Origin: Gammaproteobacteria bacterium 45_16_T64
GTDB lineage: Bacteria > Pseudomonadota > Gammaproteobacteria > Pseudomonadales > Ketobacteraceae
DNA length: 64,000 bases
Assembly (NCBI GenBank): GCA_002162955.1
Contig: MABD01000051.1
Coordinates: 30,406 to 94,405, forward strand
Direction of reading: 5' to 3'
Shown here: in pieces, positions 8,139 to 18,413 of the stretch
How positions within the stretch are numbered: the first letter of the stretch is position 1
Layout of the letters: each line of letters opens with the position of its first letter
The notes under the pieces: generated by a model
Seen by the model: the letters and a program-made list of their open reading frames with translations, nothing else
Database searches by the model: none
What the model was told of the DNA's origin: nothing
Translations under genes and position numbers: made by a program

Positions 8139-10490
8139 CTAAAATTGAAGTACCCTCACATTCTTGGTGGCGCTTCGCCCTGCATCATCCACCGCGTTTA
8201 CCACAAAGTCACCGTTTGTTGCTTGCCAATAAAAAGCTTCCGAAGACTTTGCTTGCCCGACATATTTACCGTTCACAAACCAAAACAAGGATTCAACATC
8301 TGAATCCACCGTTGCGGTAAATGGGATCATCTCCTCGCCTGCGCTATCACTTTGAATAACGTAATCGACACGTTGCTGAGGTGACGTTATCGTGGGCTTT
8401 TGCCCTGAGGTACTTTTCTGTTCCAGGCTACAACCTGGTACATAGCTAGGCGGTGTCTTCAGTGAGATACCTGCTTGAGAAAATATGCGTAGAAAGTCCG
8501 ATGGCCAAAATTCGAAAATTCGCTCTACCGTTTGTTGTGTTGTGGGGCCACACGTACGGAGCCCAGTCACTTTATCCAATATCACTGAACGGTAAACATT
8601 TGACGACTTGATAGGAGACACACCCGGTATAAACCAAGATTCAACCGAGCTTGGACAACGCTTTTCCAATAAGTCACCAGTATTTCTACACACCGCTACT
8701 TTTTTCAAATTAAGATTTCTTTCGGACAGCAGTGATTCAACTTTCCATGTATCTGCTTTATCAATCACATCAAATAACGAAAATAGTAACGGGCCCGCAG
8801 CACTTCTGCCAACAAAAGCGGGGTTACCACGGCCATCAAAATTACCGACCCACACAACCAACACATACGGACCAGACACTCCCACTGCCCATGCATCGCG
8901 AAAAGCCCAGGAAGTACCGGTTTTCCACGGAATATCATCAGCCTCCAATAATGACAAGCCTGAACGTAAATCATGGGGCGACGCATTACCTTTCAACATA
9001 TCAAGTACCAAAAAGCTCGCTTCTGGGCTCAGTATACGTTTGCCTTTAGCGCTAACATCAGATTGAGTTCGTTTCACACTGACAATGGGTTTTACTACAC
9101 CCAAATTTGCCAAGCTAGCATAAAGAGATGCCAACTCCATCATCGTCAGTTCTCCTCCCCCTAGAGCCAACGCTAACCCGTAGAAAGACTCATCCGCTAG
9201 CCCTCTTACACCGGCAGACAACAAAAAATCGTAGAAAGATTGATGAGATAGCTGTGCTTGCAACCAAACTGCCGGGACATTACGGCTTTCAATCAATGCA
9301 TCCTTAGCAACAATTGGCCCTCGAAATTGCTTATCATAATTTTCTGGGGTAAAGCCTCCGAATTTCTTGGGTGAATCTTTAAGAAGACTCATTGGGTGAA
9401 TGATACCTTCGTCTATTGCCAGCCCATACACAAATGGCTTAAGTGTCGACCCCGGAGAGCGCTTAGCAAGCGTACCATTGACCTGCCCCTGTATATCATT
9501 ATTAAAAAAATCAGCCGACCCTACCATCGCTTCGACTTCCATCGTCTGGTAATTCAATAACAGTGCTGACGCGTTATGCATTCCTAATGCCGATTTTGAC
9601 GCTAAGTACGCGTGAGTAACTTTCTCGAAGGTCTTCTGTATTCGTCCATCCAGCGTTGTTGTTAGCTTCCCGTGCGCCCATCGAGATTGAGAAGCCAACA
9701 TGTAGTTTGAAAAATGCGGCGCTCGAAAAGGTAAAGCACTCAATGCACGAACCTGTAGCGGCATCGCCATATGCTTTTGTTTGCTAACCGCCTGAGGATT
9801 CTCTTCAACCCAGCGTCTATAAAGATTATTTCTAGCCACCTTGAGGGCAGCATAACCCCGTTTTATCGCCGGGTTACGTTTATTGGGGTTCTGAGGTATT
9901 ACCGCCAAGGTCAGCGCCTCAGGGAAGCTGAGCGCTGATGCGGGTTTATCAAAGTAGATCAAGCTTGCCGCACCAATGCCTTCTATATTTCCCCCATAAG
10001 GTGCTAGATTAAAATACAGTTCCAAAATCTCTTGCTTGCTAAAGTGCCGAGTAAGCTGAAGGGCGCGGAATATTTGTTGAATCTTACCCGCTAGGCTACT
10101 TGATGCTATCCCCCATCGAAGCCGCGCCACCTGCATAACAATCGTCGAAGCCCCCATCCGTCGCTCTCCCAGAATATAGGTCACCCAAAAGGCCCGAAAG
10201 ATAGCAACAATATCGACACCGGCATGATCATAATAAGACTGGTCTTCATACATTATCGTCGCGGCAACAAACGCTTCCGAAATATTATCGATCGGCTCAT
10301 ATACACGATACCGATCATCTTCCGCTAAGGTAATACGCAGCAGCTCTCCACGCTTATCAAATAATGCGGTCGAATACGTCGTAAAAGAACGTAACTCGGG
10401 TTTGGGACATAGCGCATACCAAAGTATCAATCCACATGACACCGCGCACAATCCCACGAGCAATACTCGAGAGATTATGCGCGGTGTCAT
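8139..10490 (-). CDS. pbpC: Penicillin-binding protein 1C
   Basis: Bifunctional class A PBP of 783 residues. After one N-terminal membrane helix comes a GT51 transglycosylase (EDQSYYDHAGVD with the catalytic Glu, and GASTIVMQVARL), then the transpeptidase with SPGSTLKP (SxxK), SRN (SxN) and KTGTS, and finally a C-terminal PBP1C-specific beta domain ending in a Val-rich strand. It polymerises and crosslinks peptidoglycan, or repairs it. I choose the ATG at 10490, 22 bases after the alpha-2-macroglobulin stop and behind an AGGAAAG site; a longer reading frame to 10592 would overlap that gene. Pairing with alpha-2-macroglobulin is the standard arrangement for this family. Confidence 0.95.
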   Translation of the reverse strand: MTPRIISRVLLVGLCAVSCGLILWYALCPKPELRSFTTYSTALFDKRGELLRITLAEDDRYRVYEPIDNISEAFVAATIMYEDQSYYDHAGVDIVAIFRAFWVTYILGERRMGASTIVMQVARLRWGIASSSLAGKIQQIFRALQLTRHFSKQEILELYFNLAPYGGNIEGIGAASLIYFDKPASALSFPEALTLAVIPQNPNKRNPAIKRGYAALKVARNNLYRRWVEENPQAVSKQKHMAMPLQVRALSALPFRAPHFSNYMLASQSRWAHGKLTTTLDGRIQKTFEKVTHAYLASKSALGMHNASALLLNYQTMEVEAMVGSADFFNNDIQGQVNGTLAKRSPGSTLKPFVYGLAIDEGIIHPMSLLKDSPKKFGGFTPENYDKQFRGPIVAKDALIESRNVPAVWLQAQLSHQSFYDFLLSAGVRGLADESFYGLALALGGGELTMMELASLYASLANLGVVKPIVSVKRTQSDVSAKGKRILSPEASFLVLDMLKGNASPHDLRSGLSLLEADDIPWKTGTSWAFRDAWAVGVSGPYVLVVWVGNFDGRGNPAFVGRSAAGPLLFSLFDVIDKADTWKVESLLSERNLNLKKVAVCRNTGDLLEKRCPSSVESWFIPGVSPIKSSNVYRSVILDKVTGLRTCGPTTQQTVERIFEFWPSDFLRIFSQAGISLKTPPSYVPGCSLEQKSTSGQKPTITSPQQRVDYVIQSDSAGEEMIPFTATVDSDVESLFWFVNGKYVGQAKSSEAFYWQATNGDFVVNAVDDAGRSATKNVRVLQF

Positions 10491-10512
10491 GACTTTCCTG
10501 ATGCCGCCGCTC

Positions 10513-13500
10513 TTAATGCTTATCATCAAAAACGTCGAACACACCCGCTGTAGAGATAGCGGTAATTGAGCGATCATACATCGACTCAGCAAAAGAAGGA
10601 GGAATACTGAACTTTCCCGCCGCCGTTAGTTTTACTTTATACGTCAACTCTCTCACCGAAGAATCAAAACTACCATAAAACACCACACGATCCTCCCGTA
10701 TGTCAACATAATCAGCTCGCCAACCATAGGCCTTTCTTGATACTGAGCTTCGTATCACTTCAAAGCCACCGGGCAATAAATCGATCACCGCAATATTGGT
10801 CAGCGTTTTGCTTAGCAGCCCCCTGACTCTTAAACGCACCGTCAACTCTTTACCTTGCTCAAACCGAGTCACACTATTTCCATCGTCATCAATAAAGTCG
10901 CGATGAATTTCGATACCGCTCTTCACTGTCTGTGCCCCAGAGGGGCGATCAAAACCCGCCTGTGAGTTAAGATAAAACAGCGGCATACCAGCATCCAACG
11001 ACAACGTTTTAGTACCGACGGAGTAACCTGCCGTATTAAACGGTATTGCGTTAGATTTAAGCTCTTGTTGCTCCCCTGCCAAAGAGGTCGCCAAAAAGCG
11101 CATAGCTGTATCGACCTTGTCATCCATGACAAGTTTACTATAAGCACCCAGACCCAAAATCCCATAGGCTGCACCAATCGTATTATACTCTCCTTTAAAA
11201 ATTGGATCGGTGAGAGTCAAAATATCTTCGCCATCCAACGCTCGAGCTCGTTGTTCAAAGTGTCTAGACAACAAATAGACGTACTGCGAATCTAGCGTCA
11301 GGGTCGAATAGAAATCACCTTGCCCTTTCCAGGACTGTTCGCCCAATTGATATTGCTGTATCAAGCGATTAGCTTCAGCATCATTTTGCAGTAATTGATA
11401 TGTCGCCGCGATATAGGCAGACAATATATCTTGCTCCCATATGCCCTTATGATTTTTCCCCAGCGACTCTTCCAAATCCACCAAGTAATTAGTGGTTACT
11501 GATCCCATTCTCGTCAGTAGGTATACCGCAATTGCTCGACTCCTTGCATCGTCAATAGTCTCGGATGCTCGACCCACATAATCAGCCAGGTAATCTTTAC
11601 CTCTCTGCAACATGTCGGATGGAACGGGATAGCCAAGCTGACTGGATTCAATAAGGAAGTGCATCACATAGATGGAAGGATATTCAGCGGTATACGTTTG
11701 CCCAGGCCAATAGGCAAAGCCACCATCCGCCTGCTGTCTCTCTCGTAATTTACCCATGAGGTGTGTAAAGAATTCGTTCACTTTTGTCACGTGTGGAGCG
11801 TAGGTAGGATGTGTCATCAACCCCGCCAATGGGAACACCTTGCTCACCACCTGTTCCGTACAGCCGTGAGGAAAGTTTTCTAGATAATCCGTTAGACCAT
11901 CAACCACCACAAGTGGGCTGGTTGAGGCGGCAATGGTTTGAGTAGCAAGATTGCTATATAAGTCACGTTCTACCGTTAACCTCACATCACCATCGCTATC
12001 AAAACCACTCATTAGACTGGTTCGATATGGCATTACAGGCCGAATACTAAGGCTAGCAGTGCGCCGAGAGTGCTCCTCTTTATGAGACACATCAAATGTT
12101 AGCGTGGCAGCACCCAACTGTTGCTTTGCTCTCACACGCAAGCTAATTGAGCCCTCCCCTCCCTCATCAATACGTAACGTAGATTCTGCATTGCCTAGTA
12201 TCTCTAAACCCGACGACGCCGAGCTTTTCAGTGTAACCAACGCATTATCACCAGAACCATCAATAATATTCGCAATACCCACTGTCACCACGAATTCATC
12301 ACCTGGTGCAGCTTGGGTCAGAACGTTAGGTGAGATAACAAAAGGTCCTCTTACCGTGGTGCTATCTGTGGCAGTCCCAACAGATGCCTCCCCAACTGCA
12401 ACAGCCATAACACGCAATGCCCCTGCAAAAGTATTAGGCACAGTAAAGGTCACCGTGCGAGCGTCCGTTCCTGCATCATGTATCCCCGACCAGTAAACCG
12501 CAGGAGCATCAGTCTTACGCGCAAAAGGATTGATATTTTTACCCAGCGCTTTTCTTGCCGTAGATCCACCACCACTTGCAGACAGGGTCTTAACAACATT
12601 AAAATCAGGCAGAATAAGGTCCAGTATTTGTAGTGTATTCACTTCCAACGCACGCTTTTTCAAGAAGTGGCTCAGTGGATTCGGCGTCTGATATTTTGCA
12701 ACTTGCAGGATTCCCTCATCCACCGCAAAAATAGCGATTCTTGCTGGAGCTGACGTTGAATAGGACATTGTCATCGGCTCCCCCGGACGAACAATATCAT
12801 TGACAGCCAAATCAATATCGATTTTTCGCTTACTCTTATCTATTGAGAAGGGCAATACAGCATAACTAAGCGGGCTAACATATATTTCTTTTGACCCAAC
12901 ATCCCGCACAAAAGTCACATTCACATAACCTGTGCCTTCGAGAGTGTCAGGTATTTTTATTCTCTGTATGCTGCTCTCTACCTCCGATGAAAACCACGTG
13001 AAGTGGTGTACCTTATCCGTTTCTATCGTAATCAGCCCTGCCCCCGCGTACGGAGCCCTAATATTCATTTCAATCCAGTCACCGGGTAAATAGTCTGACT
13101 TATCTAATACCACACGCAACTCGGCATTTTTATCTAACTTACCCGCTAGGTTTCCATGGCCTACGACTGAATATTCTACTCGGGATAACTTAACCTGATT
13201 AGCATCAAATATCTCAATCGCGAAATCTCCTGCGTCTGTCGTTGGAATGCTGTAGATATAACCTTCTACCGGCAGGTCTAGAGGTTGAGTCAAAATTTCG
13301 TTTTCTTTCTTAATTGACTGATATTGATAAGTACCATTCTTTTGCTTTACTAGCGTTGAAACCCGTTGTATTGCTTTTATCGAGGCCGTCATGCCCGACA
13401 GTTCAATGCGTTTAATTTGGGAGTTGAGAGCAATAAATTCAATATTTCTTTCTGTATTCGTATTGATATAATCCAACCGACCATCCGCCTTGTGCCCAAC

Positions 13501-16263
13501 CAACGACGTTAACGGTGAGATAAGTATGGAGTTAGACGCCATCACACTGCGCCCTCCTCCTTGCTCAAAACCTTCCGTAACAAAACGTAATCGATAAGTT
13601 CCCTGTCTGAAACGCTGTAAATCCATAACGAACTCTGCCAAACCATCAGCATCCGAGTTCATCTCAGGCAAATACTCGTCCAACTGCAGCGGCTTGTTAT
13701 TCTTATCAGCATAGGGGTCAGTAAACGTGTAATCTTGATAGGGTGAAAAATTAAATGTGGTGGGGGTGACAGTCATACGTCCCGAAACTTTTCTATCTTG
13801 CGCAGGTACACCAAACAAATTCTGTAACGATACCTTTGCCTTCACACTCTCTTTATTCAACCACCCAGTACTTGTCACATCAACTAATCGACTTTCGATT
13901 TTCATCGTGTCAGGTTGAAATTCCTCGACAGAGAAATAGGTAGAACCCACTTCCCTACCACGGTATTTATTATCCCGCACAAGATGAAGAGAGGCTTTAT
14001 ATCGCCCTGTATCTGACGTGGTATCAGAGGCATATTGAAAATCGAAGAAACCCATCTCGGGTAATGTGATCTTCTTAACACTAAGCTCGTTATTTCTCGG
14101 ACCTCGAATCACCCATTCCAACGGGATACCTTCAACATTGCTAAAATCGCTATTCTTCACAATGGAGCCAACGGTAATCGTCTCCCCTGGGCGATAAATA
14201 CCACGATCAGAAAACAGATACGCATTAAGCGCATCCTGTTGATAATTACTCTTTCGAACCCCTCCTATATCAAATCGCGTCAAATTAATTTGTCTAGAGT
14301 GGCGATTGAATGGAATAAAGGACATGTCGTCTCCATGCTTGACCACATAGACAGTAGGTTGCTTTTCCTTTCTAAAATCCTTCGTTGATGGAAATGAGGT
14401 ATGGCCTGCGTCAGAAAGCGTTCGTGTGAACAATGGAATACCATTTTTACCCAGCAGCGTCACGCTAGCACCCGACACAGGCGAGCCAGTTTGGATCGAT
14501 TGTACAAACACATCGTGGGTAGTGTTACGGTTATTTTTAACGATCACGCCTAAATCCGTAATCAGTATTAGCCTCTTATCCGAAACATAGCCTACTTGAC
14601 GGTTATGCTTGCTATCCCAGCCTTCCACTTTGACGAAGAACAAACCCACGCCGCGCTTACTTTCCTCAAGAAACTGCCCCAGTTCAAGCGAAGAGTAATG
14701 AGATGTTTTTGGATGATCTGATGGAATATCCACCACCACCTCAGAGAACTCAGCGATATTCTGCTCGTTAAAATTCCAGTTACTAAAACGAGGATCACTG
14801 ATGTCCCCGTTGGTTTGGGTTATCAAATGGTTCAATTGACCCGCTTTGAGTTTTCCAACGGTATATTTAAGGCCTTTTAATCCACGAGACAAGACGCTCA
14901 AGTGACGTTCACCGGAGTAAGTTAATATGGACCCTTCGCCCGCTATATCGATCTCCTTGGGGTAATCAGGGCTCTTGAGCACGGTGTCATAGAAAGATCC
15001 GTGGACAAAATTGTTGACGGATGTCAATTTAGGCTCAATTTTGACATACAGGTAACGATTTTCTGGAATATCTACACGTAAACTGTATAACTTCGACGCA
15101 TCCCTTTCGTTTACCAATATATCTAAAGGGAGCTTCTTACTATGACTCAACACATCATTGCTCACTTTTCTTGGCCCACGCCAATAGCTCTTACCCAGTG
15201 GCTCACCTTTAGCCGGTAGTTGATAGAGTGATATTTTGTCCTTCAATTCTCCTATCGAGATATCATCGGTAAATTCCAATGTGAGCATTTGCTCCGGATC
15301 ATTCTCAAGGTTTCTTACAATACGAGTTTCGGCCTGCGATACTTTTAAGAAGCTATAAATATCAGGGATTAATACCTTTTGCTCTATTTCTACGTGGCTT
15401 TGTTCACCGCCAAAAATCGACTTCACGCCTTTTTCTACAGACACCTTCATATAGCTTGGTTGCTGCGGAAGCGAAATCGGCTCGGACTGTATATAAGCTT
15501 CACGTAAATTCTTGTCATAGCTGACACTAAAGCTAAAAGGTTTCGGGGTCACAACCAACCCTGCCCCAGACGGCCTCATACTGAGGGCCAACATAGCCTC
15601 TACGCTCTGTTTATCCACGGGGTGACTAAAGCCCAATGTTGCTACTACGCGACGAATAGAGGTATCCAAAGGATCCTGATAAAATTCAAGATTAGAAACT
15701 GAAAATGACAACTCAGGGGTGGTAAATACGTACTCACTCTCTGCGAGTAATGTTTCAGAAGAGAAAATGGATTTATCAAAAGAGACCGTATAATTAACTC
15801 CAGGGGCCCAATCGTTCTCTGGAGTAAAATGCAACGTGTTATCGTTCACCCACGTCCACTGCCCTTTTTTCACTGGGGATAACCTTATCCCAGAAGTAAC
15901 ACGCTCTCCTAATAGATCGATACGAGCAACGGACGGCTCTCCTTCTGGTCGCTGCTGATCGGGCTTAAGATCATCAGTATCATAGGAGAAATTGACGCGC
16001 AGCAGGTCCGGCTGAGCACCCTCTACATTGCCAGTCACATCAAGCGATTGAATAACGCCTTTCACTCTGACGGGTTTAGGCAGACTATCGTAGTAGCTAG
16101 CCCCCGTCATCACAGCAATCAGCAGAGCAATGGCGCCCCAGAAATAGCCAGGGCGAGAAGATCGAAAACGCCCTACCACTAGCAACCATGGCGGGGCAGC
16201 CCACTGAACCTTTCCTACCAGAAAAGAGAGAAGCACAAAAGGAAATAGCAGTAATTTTCTCAT
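10513..16263 (-). CDS. Bacterial alpha-2-macroglobulin
   Basis: Large (1916-residue) alpha-2-macroglobulin-like periplasmic protease trap. Two hydrophobic segments near the N-terminus (about 2-15 and 43-52) can anchor it in the inner membrane; no lipobox is evident. MG domains fill the first half, and the internal thioester motif GCTEQ is intact at Cys1468-Gln1471, within the alpha-helical toroid domain (about 1450-1720, LENFPHGCTEQ, GGFAYWPG, YVMHFLIES). It should covalently capture attacking proteases in the periplasm while PBP1C, encoded immediately downstream, repairs the wall. Compared with E. coli YfhM (about 1650 residues) it is some 260 residues longer. The ATG at 16263 (MRKLLLFPF) is preferred over upstream codons. 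Confidence 0.93.
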   Translation of the reverse strand: MRKLLLFPFVLLSFLVGKVQWAAPPWLLVVGRFRSSRPGYFWGAIALLIAVMTGASYYDSLPKPVRVKGVIQSLDVTGNVEGAQPDLLRVNFSYDTDDLKPDQQRPEGEPSVARIDLLGERVTSGIRLSPVKKGQWTWVNDNTLHFTPENDWAPGVNYTVSFDKSIFSSETLLAESEYVFTTPELSFSVSNLEFYQDPLDTSIRRVVATLGFSHPVDKQSVEAMLALSMRPSGAGLVVTPKPFSFSVSYDKNLREAYIQSEPISLPQQPSYMKVSVEKGVKSIFGGEQSHVEIEQKVLIPDIYSFLKVSQAETRIVRNLENDPEQMLTLEFTDDISIGELKDKISLYQLPAKGEPLGKSYWRGPRKVSNDVLSHSKKLPLDILVNERDASKLYSLRVDIPENRYLYVKIEPKLTSVNNFVHGSFYDTVLKSPDYPKEIDIAGEGSILTYSGERHLSVLSRGLKGLKYTVGKLKAGQLNHLITQTNGDISDPRFSNWNFNEQNIAEFSEVVVDIPSDHPKTSHYSSLELGQFLEESKRGVGLFFVKVEGWDSKHNRQVGYVSDKRLILITDLGVIVKNNRNTTHDVFVQSIQTGSPVSGASVTLLGKNGIPLFTRTLSDAGHTSFPSTKDFRKEKQPTVYVVKHGDDMSFIPFNRHSRQINLTRFDIGGVRKSNYQQDALNAYLFSDRGIYRPGETITVGSIVKNSDFSNVEGIPLEWVIRGPRNNELSVKKITLPEMGFFDFQYASDTTSDTGRYKASLHLVRDNKYRGREVGSTYFSVEEFQPDTMKIESRLVDVTSTGWLNKESVKAKVSLQNLFGVPAQDRKVSGRMTVTPTTFNFSPYQDYTFTDPYADKNNKPLQLDEYLPEMNSDADGLAEFVMDLQRFRQGTYRLRFVTEGFEQGGGRSVMASNSILISPLTSLVGHKADGRLDYINTNTERNIEFIALNSQIKRIELSGMTASIKAIQRVSTLVKQKNGTYQYQSIKKENEILTQPLDLPVEGYIYSIPTTDAGDFAIEIFDANQVKLSRVEYSVVGHGNLAGKLDKNAELRVVLDKSDYLPGDWIEMNIRAPYAGAGLITIETDKVHHFTWFSSEVESSIQRIKIPDTLEGTGYVNVTFVRDVGSKEIYVSPLSYAVLPFSIDKSKRKIDIDLAVNDIVRPGEPMTMSYSTSAPARIAIFAVDEGILQVAKYQTPNPLSHFLKKRALEVNTLQILDLILPDFNVVKTLSASGGGSTARKALGKNINPFARKTDAPAVYWSGIHDAGTDARTVTFTVPNTFAGALRVMAVAVGEASVGTATDSTTVRGPFVISPNVLTQAAPGDEFVVTVGIANIIDGSGDNALVTLKSSASSGLEILGNAESTLRIDEGGEGSISLRVRAKQQLGAATLTFDVSHKEEHSRRTASLSIRPVMPYRTSLMSGFDSDGDVRLTVERDLYSNLATQTIAASTSPLVVVDGLTDYLENFPHGCTEQVVSKVFPLAGLMTHPTYAPHVTKVNEFFTHLMGKLRERQQADGGFAYWPGQTYTAEYPSIYVMHFLIESSQLGYPVPSDMLQRGKDYLADYVGRASETIDDARSRAIAVYLLTRMGSVTTNYLVDLEESLGKNHKGIWEQDILSAYIAATYQLLQNDAEANRLIQQYQLGEQSWKGQGDFYSTLTLDSQYVYLLSRHFEQRARALDGEDILTLTDPIFKGEYNTIGAAYGILGLGAYSKLVMDDKVDTAMRFLATSLAGEQQELKSNAIPFNTAGYSVGTKTLSLDAGMPLFYLNSQAGFDRPSGAQTVKSGIEIHRDFIDDDGNSVTRFEQGKELTVRLRVRGLLSKTLTNIAVIDLLPGGFEVIRSSVSRKAYGWRADYVDIREDRVVFYGSFDSSVRELTYKVKLTAAGKFSIPPSFAESMYDRSITAISTAGVFDVFDDKH

Positions 16264-16301
16264 GTCAGTTTGACATCCTGTTCTATAAACAATTGAAACC
16301 A

Positions 16302-16337
16302 AGTGTCCCTACATACTAATCAAGCAATAGGGACACT
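16302..16337. other. Perfect 10-bp inverted repeat between two genes
   Basis: AGTGTCCCTA (16302-16311) is repeated in inverse orientation at 16328-16337 with a 16-base spacer. It lies between the stop of the four-helix membrane protein gene and the alpha-2-macroglobulin start. Without a T-run it is a poor intrinsic terminator; an operator or an mRNA stem near the start of the macroglobulin transcript is equally possible. Confidence 0.5.
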
Positions 16338-16367
16338 ACGATGGTCAAATTATGATGAATTGTGGCA

Positions 16368-16805
16368 TCAATTTATCGATGTATTTGGCTTTAACATGAC
16401 TAAGGGAGGAAGTATGGAAATGCAAGCGAGAATATTAATCACCAAATGAGCATTGATCCCATTGAGAACAGACAAGCTACAATCAATCATAAACCAGATT
16501 AATAGCGCCAAGATGATACCCATTTTTATGCGCTGATCACCAAGTCGCATATAACTGGATACCGCGATACAAAAAAGAGCCCCCCAACTTGCAATCGTCG
16601 GCCCAAAAAGTTGAAGGATAGTTCTCAACAATGACTCATTGGCGTTACTTGCTAAGGAAGTATCTGACGGAATAGAAAAAACCACATAGAGATAGCTCAG
16701 ATATGGATCGATCAACGATGTTTTCGCCACAAGGATAAACGCAAGTCCGAGCAACACATGCCCTACACCTACCAATAATAACCAAGAATAAAGATACCTC
16801 TGCAT
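16368..16805 (-). CDS. Small integral membrane protein, four predicted helices
   Basis: 145-residue hydrophobic protein with about four transmembrane segments (roughly 5-27, 62-85, 92-112, 118-138). No family was recognised and there are no catalytic-looking motifs. Upstream ATG at 16805 is preceded by a GGGAG-type site. It lies on the same strand as alpha-2-macroglobulin and pbpC but is separated from them by about 105 bases containing an inverted repeat, so co-transcription is uncertain. Confidence 0.7.
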   Translation of the reverse strand: MQRYLYSWLLLVGVGHVLLGLAFILVAKTSLIDPYLSYLYVVFSIPSDTSLASNANESLLRTILQLFGPTIASWGALFCIAVSSYMRLGDQRIKMGIILALLIWFMIDCSLSVLNGINAHLVINILACISILPPLVMLKPNTSIN

Positions 16806-16888
16806 AGCAACTCCCTAATACTAACCCTGAATCCTAGGGCTAGCATAACCTGAAGTCTCTCTTGGGTTCCACTCCTAACGCACATTCA

Positions 16889-17725
16889 CTACCCTATGCT
16901 AAATAGCGAAAGCAACGATATACTTTGATCACCCTCCGATTGGGGGTTAGTAGTATTACGCTCCGTTTGTAAACCCAATTGAATACGGCGCAAACTTTCT
17001 TTCGCTTTGTTGACATACTTACCATTCGGATAGAGCTTTAAATAACGCTGGTAGCCTTCCTTCCATTCGTATCGATTAGTGGTATTCTTTTCCAGCGCTA
17101 ATGCCGCTTTAAATGCCATTTTATCCGCATAGGTACGTTTTCTCGTTCTAGCAGCATCATCCAGACGGTCAACAACTATTGATAAATCTGTTTGCATCCT
17201 ATGCAATGTGAAATTACTTGGATAGGACAACAACAACGTTTCCACATACTTCAATTGATTTCGAGCTGGCAAACGCTTGTTATTTTGCAATTCCGCGACA
17301 CCGGCTTGCTGAAGATCATTGATGGCTACAAAATAATCTGAGCCAGACAAGAAGCTGCCCACTCTAAAGACCACTAACGGCAGATCATCATCTTTCAACG
17401 TCACGGTGACTCGATAAGCATCTAAATCAGATAGAGAAATTACTTTAGTTTGTAATCGTTCTATCTTTTTAGAAAATAGGGATTTTTGAACCACTATAAT
17501 TTTTTTCGGATTAAACCCTTTTTTTCGAACGATAAAACTCACTTTCTTGTTCAGTACATCCGCAACAACAATATCTTTGAGAATTGGTAACCCTCTGCTA
17601 TTCGACGGAAAAACCTCCGCCCGCTTAAAATCAGAGTTAACGTAAATGCGTTGATTTTCGGCTGTAGAAACAGCATGACTAACCGCAGTAAAACATAACA
17701 TTAGAAGGACTAATAGTGTACGCAT
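16889..17725 (-). CDS. Hypothetical periplasmic protein with signal peptide
   Basis: 278 residues with a clear Sec signal peptide (MRTLLVLLMLCFTAVSHA, cleavage about residue 18). Residues 25-120 are beta-rich with many Lys/Val and could be a PEGA-like or stalk domain; residues 140-250 are helical, with segments resembling TPR/YbgF-like helices (GYQRYLKLYPNGKYVNKAKE). I do not recognise the family. The start ATG follows AAGGAGTATC, a strong ribosome-binding site. Its upstream region is a long AT-rich gap shared with the divergent thioesterase gene. Confidence 0.7.
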   Translation of the reverse strand: MRTLLVLLMLCFTAVSHAVSTAENQRIYVNSDFKRAEVFPSNSRGLPILKDIVVADVLNKKVSFIVRKKGFNPKKIIVVQKSLFSKKIERLQTKVISLSDLDAYRVTVTLKDDDLPLVVFRVGSFLSGSDYFVAINDLQQAGVAELQNNKRLPARNQLKYVETLLLSYPSNFTLHRMQTDLSIVVDRLDDAARTRKRTYADKMAFKAALALEKNTTNRYEWKEGYQRYLKLYPNGKYVNKAKESLRRIQLGLQTERNTTNPQSEGDQSISLLSLFSIG

Positions 17726-18037
17726 AGACCGATACTCCTTATCGGATTTTTTATTGGTATAATTATTTTTATGTCTCGACTATACGACAACTGTAGAAAA
17801 AACAAAGAGAGATTTGTTATAAATTATATAAAAAGTTTATTCCATTTTTAGGATAGTTATTTTTTCTACAATCCGAAAAATAATCGTACGAACTAATATG
17901 CAAAAAACGATTATCCCCCTATGCATTTAGCTTATTTTACGCTAGTAGCATAGCTCCAGTAATAACACTGCAACAAAAATGAAACACTTATTTGGTCGAA
18001 ATATTTGTTGCGTCACCGCAAACAAAAAAACCAGAGG
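17726..18037. other. AT-rich intergenic region with an 8-bp inverted repeat
   Basis: A 312-base non-coding gap between divergent genes. It is AT-rich and presumably holds both promoters. ATAATCGT (17880-17887) recurs inverted as ACGATTAT (17907-17914) with a 19-base spacer, a possible operator. No ORF or RNA gene was seen. Confidence 0.4.
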
Positions 18038-18413
18038 ATGAGTAAACAAGATCCAGTATAATTACTCACCACTACAAATTCACTTCAACCAAGATAACTT
18101 CCCAGAGGTCTACGCCACATCAAGAATGGTCGCCTTAATGGAGCTCGCCGCTGCTCGCTTGATGAAACCCTTACTAAACGAGGGAGAGCTTTCAGTAGGG
18201 GTAAACGTGAATGTTAACCACCTAGCCGCAACGTTAAATGACGAAGTCGTTACCGCAGTAGCAACGTACAAAGGAATAGAAGGCAAGCTTCACGCATTTG
18301 ATGTAGCACTTTTCGATCGAGGAGGTAAAGCGGGGGCAGGCACACACACAAGAGCTATCATTAAAACCAAACGCTTGCTTGAAGGGGCCGAAAGTCGAAC
18401 AAGTTCTAACTAA
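18038..18413 (+). pseudogene. FlK-like hot-dog thioesterase, 5' end probably frameshifted
   Basis: The open frame ending at 18413 matches fluoroacetyl-CoA-thioesterase-type (FlK) hot-dog enzymes. In FlK the catalytic trio is Thr42, Glu50, His76; here the same spacing is found as Thr (codon 18117-18119), Glu (in ALMELAA) and His (in VNHLAA), Thr-Glu 8 and Glu-His 26 residues apart. The first in-frame ATG, at 18126, lies after the catalytic Thr, so a product begun there (95 residues) would lack it. The frame stays open back to 18042 without ATG, GTG or TTG. A plausible start, ATG at 18038, sits in another frame and stops at 18059. One extra base between 18038 and 18059 would restore a normal-length enzyme, so either a real frameshift or a sequence error exists. 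Confidence 0.62.

Noticed and set aside
8608..9066. Plus-strand ORF of 152 residues
   Set aside because: Antisense to the conserved pbpC transpeptidase domain; a shadow frame.
12104..12496. Plus-strand ORF of 130 residues
   Set aside because: Antisense to the alpha-2-macroglobulin gene; low-complexity shadow frame.
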